Below are positions 61,824 to 64,000 of a stretch of DNA of 64,000 bases, one piece after another. A program made the translations under genes and the position numbers. The stretch covers positions 62,001 through 126,000 of the forward strand of contig CAWBZL010000003.1 of NCBI GenBank assembly GCA_963793275.1. Reading direction: 5' to 3'. The stretch comes from Marinirhabdus sp963793275. Lineage in GTDB: Bacteria > Bacteroidota > Bacteroidia > Flavobacteriales > Flavobacteriaceae. Each line of letters starts with the position of its first letter. Positions within the stretch are counted from its first letter, which is position 1. The notes under the pieces are model-generated. The model searched no databases, was not told the origin of the DNA, and saw nothing but the letters and a program-made list of their open reading frames with translations.

Positions 61824-62924
61824 GTGAATACTCCTCAAATAAAATTTTCTCGTGTAGATTCTGCTAAGTTTTTCCGTACGCTTAATAAACGCGTGAATAA
61901 TTATTTTAAAGACAATGAAATTGCCAAAACAGGTAATTGGAAGTTGCATATAAAAACAGTAGTAATGTTTTCTTTACTACTATCTCCTTACTTTTTATTA
62001 CTTACCCTTGACCTTCCTACCTGGGCACAAATTTTATTAACCATAACTATGGGTATAGGTATGGCAGGAGTTGGGATGAATGTAATGCACGATGCAAATC
62101 ACGGTTCCTATTCTTCCAAAAAATGGATCAATAAAATCTTAGGCGGAAGTATTTATATTCTGGCGGGAAATGTTTACAACTGGCAAGTACAGCATAACGT
62201 ATTGCATCATACCTACACAAATATTCACGGGCACGATGAAGACCTGGACGCAGGCAGAATTATTCGTTTTTCTGAACACGCAAAATGGTATAAACTACAT
62301 AGATTTCAGCATTTGTATAGTGTATTCTTATATGGTTTACTAACCTTTAACTGGATGCTTACGGCAGATTTTAAACAGACCAGGAGTTATTTAGCCAGAA
62401 AGCTATCGTATGGTAAATTTCCAAAGCCTTCTATGCAGTGGACTACATTATTTATTACCAAAGCTATTTATGTTACTATCTGGATTGTGCTGCCAATCAT
62501 CTTTTTTGAAATAGCGTGGTGGAAAATACTTATTGGTTTCTTTTTAATGCATTATGTAGCAGGATTAATTTTAAGTATAGTTTTTCAGCTAGCCCACGTA
62601 GTAGGAGACACACAAATGCCTTTGCCAGACGATACTGGAAATATGAAAAACACCTGGGCAATACATCAGCTATTTACTACAGTTAACTTCAGTACAAAAA
62701 ATAGAATCGTAAATTGGTTTACGGGTGGGTTAAATCATCAGGTAGAACACCATATTTTTCCTAATGTAAGCCATATTCATTACACAAAAATTTCAGAAAT
62801 CGTAAAAAGTACAGCGTTAGAATTTAACCTGCCATATTACGAATATAAAACAACGAGAAGTGCCATAATAGCACATTTCAAGCATTTAAAACAAATGGGG
62901 ATGAATCCTGCAATTTCTGCATAA
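61824..62924 (+). CDS. Membrane fatty acid desaturase
   Basis: The 366-residue protein begins with GTG. It has four membrane helices and the three histidine boxes HDANHG, HNVLHH and HQVEHH that bind the di-iron centre. The HQVEHH form is typical of front-end or delta-5/6-like acyl-lipid desaturases in the bacterial linoleoyl-CoA desaturase group. It introduces a double bond into a fatty acyl chain; the exact substrate is unknown. Confidence 0.9.
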   Translation: MNTPQIKFSRVDSAKFFRTLNKRVNNYFKDNEIAKTGNWKLHIKTVVMFSLLLSPYFLLLTLDLPTWAQILLTITMGIGMAGVGMNVMHDANHGSYSSKKWINKILGGSIYILAGNVYNWQVQHNVLHHTYTNIHGHDEDLDAGRIIRFSEHAKWYKLHRFQHLYSVFLYGLLTFNWMLTADFKQTRSYLARKLSYGKFPKPSMQWTTLFITKAIYVTIWIVLPIIFFEIAWWKILIGFFLMHYVAGLILSIVFQLAHVVGDTQMPLPDDTGNMKNTWAIHQLFTTVNFSTKNRIVNWFTGGLNHQVEHHIFPNVSHIHYTKISEIVKSTALEFNLPYYEYKTTRSAIIAHFKHLKQMGMNPAISA

Positions 62925-62928
62925 TCTT

Positions 62929-64000
62929 ATGAGCAATCAACTTTCTGACCGCGTAAATAATATGGCAACCTCTGCAACACTAGCAATGGCAGCCAAAGCA
63001 AGAGAACTACGAGAAGCCGGAAAAGACATTATTGGACTTAGTTTAGGTGAACCAGATTTTACCATTCCAGAATTTGTAAAAGAAGCCGCCATCAAAGCGG
63101 TTGAAGATAATTTCCACAGCTACACGCCTGTAGATGGATATGTAGCTCTTAAGAAAGCAATTATTACAAAATTTAAGCGTGATAATAGTCTGGAATATGC
63201 AATGCCACAGATTGTTGTATCCACAGGCGCAAAACAAACGCTCGCAAATCTTGCACAGGTGCTTTTAAACGAAGGTGACGAAGTGCTTTTACCAGCACCT
63301 TATTGGGTAAGTTACGCAGACATTAGCAAAGTTGCAGGTGGTGTGCCGGTAGAGATAAAATCGACCATTGAAACCGATTTTAAGGTAACCCCACTAGCTC
63401 TGGAAGCTGCCATAACTCCGAAAACAAAAATGATGATTTACAGTTCTCCCTGTAACCCGAGTGGTTCGGTATATAGTAGGGAAGAGCTTCGTGCCCTGGC
63501 AGATGTACTGGTAAAATACCCAAAAATTATTGTGGTGAGTGATGAGATTTATGAGCACATTAATTTTACAGACGATCGTGTTTCTATGGCACAATTTGAA
63601 GATATGTATGATCGTACAGTGACTGTTAATGGCGTTTCAAAAGCATTTTCTATGACGGGTTGGCGTATAGGGTATATGGGTGGTCCAGAGTATATAGCCC
63701 GTGCTTGTACTAAGATGCAAGGGCAGGTAACCAGTGGAGCCAATTGTATCGCACAGCAGGCAACCATTACAGCGCTGGAAAATCCGCCGAGTAAAATTCA
63801 ATATATGGTAGATGCTTTCAAGGAGCGTCGTTCATTAATTCTTGGCTTATTAAATGAAATCCCGGGTTTTAAAACCAATGAGCCGGAAGGTGCTTTTTAT
63901 GTGTTTCCGGATATTTCGTATTACTTCGGAAAGACCCTTAAAGATAAAACTATTACCAATGCTTCAGATTTTGCCCTCTTTTTGTTAGAAGTGGCAAATG
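62929..64000 (+). CDS. Pyridoxal-phosphate aminotransferase, aspartate type (3' end outside window)
   Basis: The frame runs off the right edge. It starts MSNQLSDRVNNMATSATLAM and shows the class I/II fold with LSLGEPDF, YSSPCNPSG, VVSDEIYEHI, the Schiff-base Lys in VNGVSKAFSMTGWRIGY and EGAFYVFPD. It most resembles aspartate aminotransferases of the Ib subgroup, which move an amino group between aspartate and 2-oxoglutarate. It starts 5 bp after the desaturase stop, so the two are probably co-transcribed. Confidence 0.92.
   Translation, partial: MSNQLSDRVNNMATSATLAMAAKARELREAGKDIIGLSLGEPDFTIPEFVKEAAIKAVEDNFHSYTPVDGYVALKKAIITKFKRDNSLEYAMPQIVVSTGAKQTLANLAQVLLNEGDEVLLPAPYWVSYADISKVAGGVPVEIKSTIETDFKVTPLALEAAITPKTKMMIYSSPCNPSGSVYSREELRALADVLVKYPKIIVVSDEIYEHINFTDDRVSMAQFEDMYDRTVTVNGVSKAFSMTGWRIGYMGGPEYIARACTKMQGQVTSGANCIAQQATITALENPPSKIQYMVDAFKERRSLILGLLNEIPGFKTNEPEGAFYVFPDISYYFGKTLKDKTITNASDFALFLLEVAN

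Noticed and set aside
1..64000. tRNA or rRNA genes
   Set aside because: I saw no tRNA cloverleaf with conserved T-loop sequence and no rRNA segment in the parts I inspected; a tRNA scan would be needed to exclude them fully.

Overview
The window looks like a chromosome segment of a marine-type Flavobacteriaceae (Bacteroidota). The support is indirect but consistent: low GC, promoters with the Bacteroidota TAnnTTTG box, secreted proteins with type IX secretion (T9SS) C-terminal sorting domains, a porT gene, a lipidated BamA-like protein, an AccD without zinc-finger cysteines, and ubiE-porT, rpsO-pnp and trkA-trkH gene pairs.

Layout. 1-5.3 kb: a radical SAM protein cut by the window edge, then a PepSY membrane protein and a siderophore-type TonB receptor with a possible Fur box. 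5.9-15.1 kb: a transglutaminase-like exported protein and a four-gene two-component cluster around a very large multi-PAS histidine kinase. 15.2-31.4 kb: an integron-like gene-cassette array. 31.4-36.6 kb: a tyrosine recombinase, an ECF sigma factor with a probable anti-sigma partner, a lipoprotein, and a T9SS beta-propeller gene interrupted by a toxin-antitoxin cassette. 36.7-64 kb: mostly ordinary housekeeping genes (pnp, rpsO, accD, fba, tamL-like, rRNA methyltransferase, porT, ubiE/menG, trkA, trkH, apaG, pruA, rsmG, desaturase, aminotransferase) plus two large T9SS surface proteins.

The main find is the array at 15581-31385. Seventeen short units (0.3-1.8 kb; mostly hypothetical, exported or membrane proteins on the minus strand, plus four without credible genes) are separated by sixteen imperfect inverted repeats. 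Every repeat follows one rule when read on the plus strand: AAC, 6 nt, an arm of about 16 bp, a variable centre, the complementary arm, 3 nt, GTT. The 6-12 nt next to the GTT that opens a cassette are the reverse complement of those before the AAC that closes the same cassette, as expected for integron attC sites. In every repeat family the arm mismatches are G.T wobbles only if the plus strand folds; this is the strand opposite the genes, equivalent to the recombinogenic bottom strand of integron attC. One cassette is present twice without visible difference, and its boundaries fall exactly on the predicted crossover points. Repeat type follows cassette content. The recombinase next to the array points the same way as the cassettes, carries an extra N-terminal domain and lacks the IntI-specific insertion. 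A second unit of the same architecture, carrying a ParD/ParE-type pair, sits in a T9SS gene at 35672-36415; removing exactly that segment restores the reading frame. I read this as an integron-like system using a Bacteroidota-type recombinase. I cannot search literature or databases here, so its novelty is unproven.

Six probable single-gene frameshifts (8.6, 14.4, 16.8, 40.4, 52.6 and 53.4 kb), several in homopolymers, suggest either sequence error or recent gene decay. They should be resolved before any of those genes is called a pseudogene.
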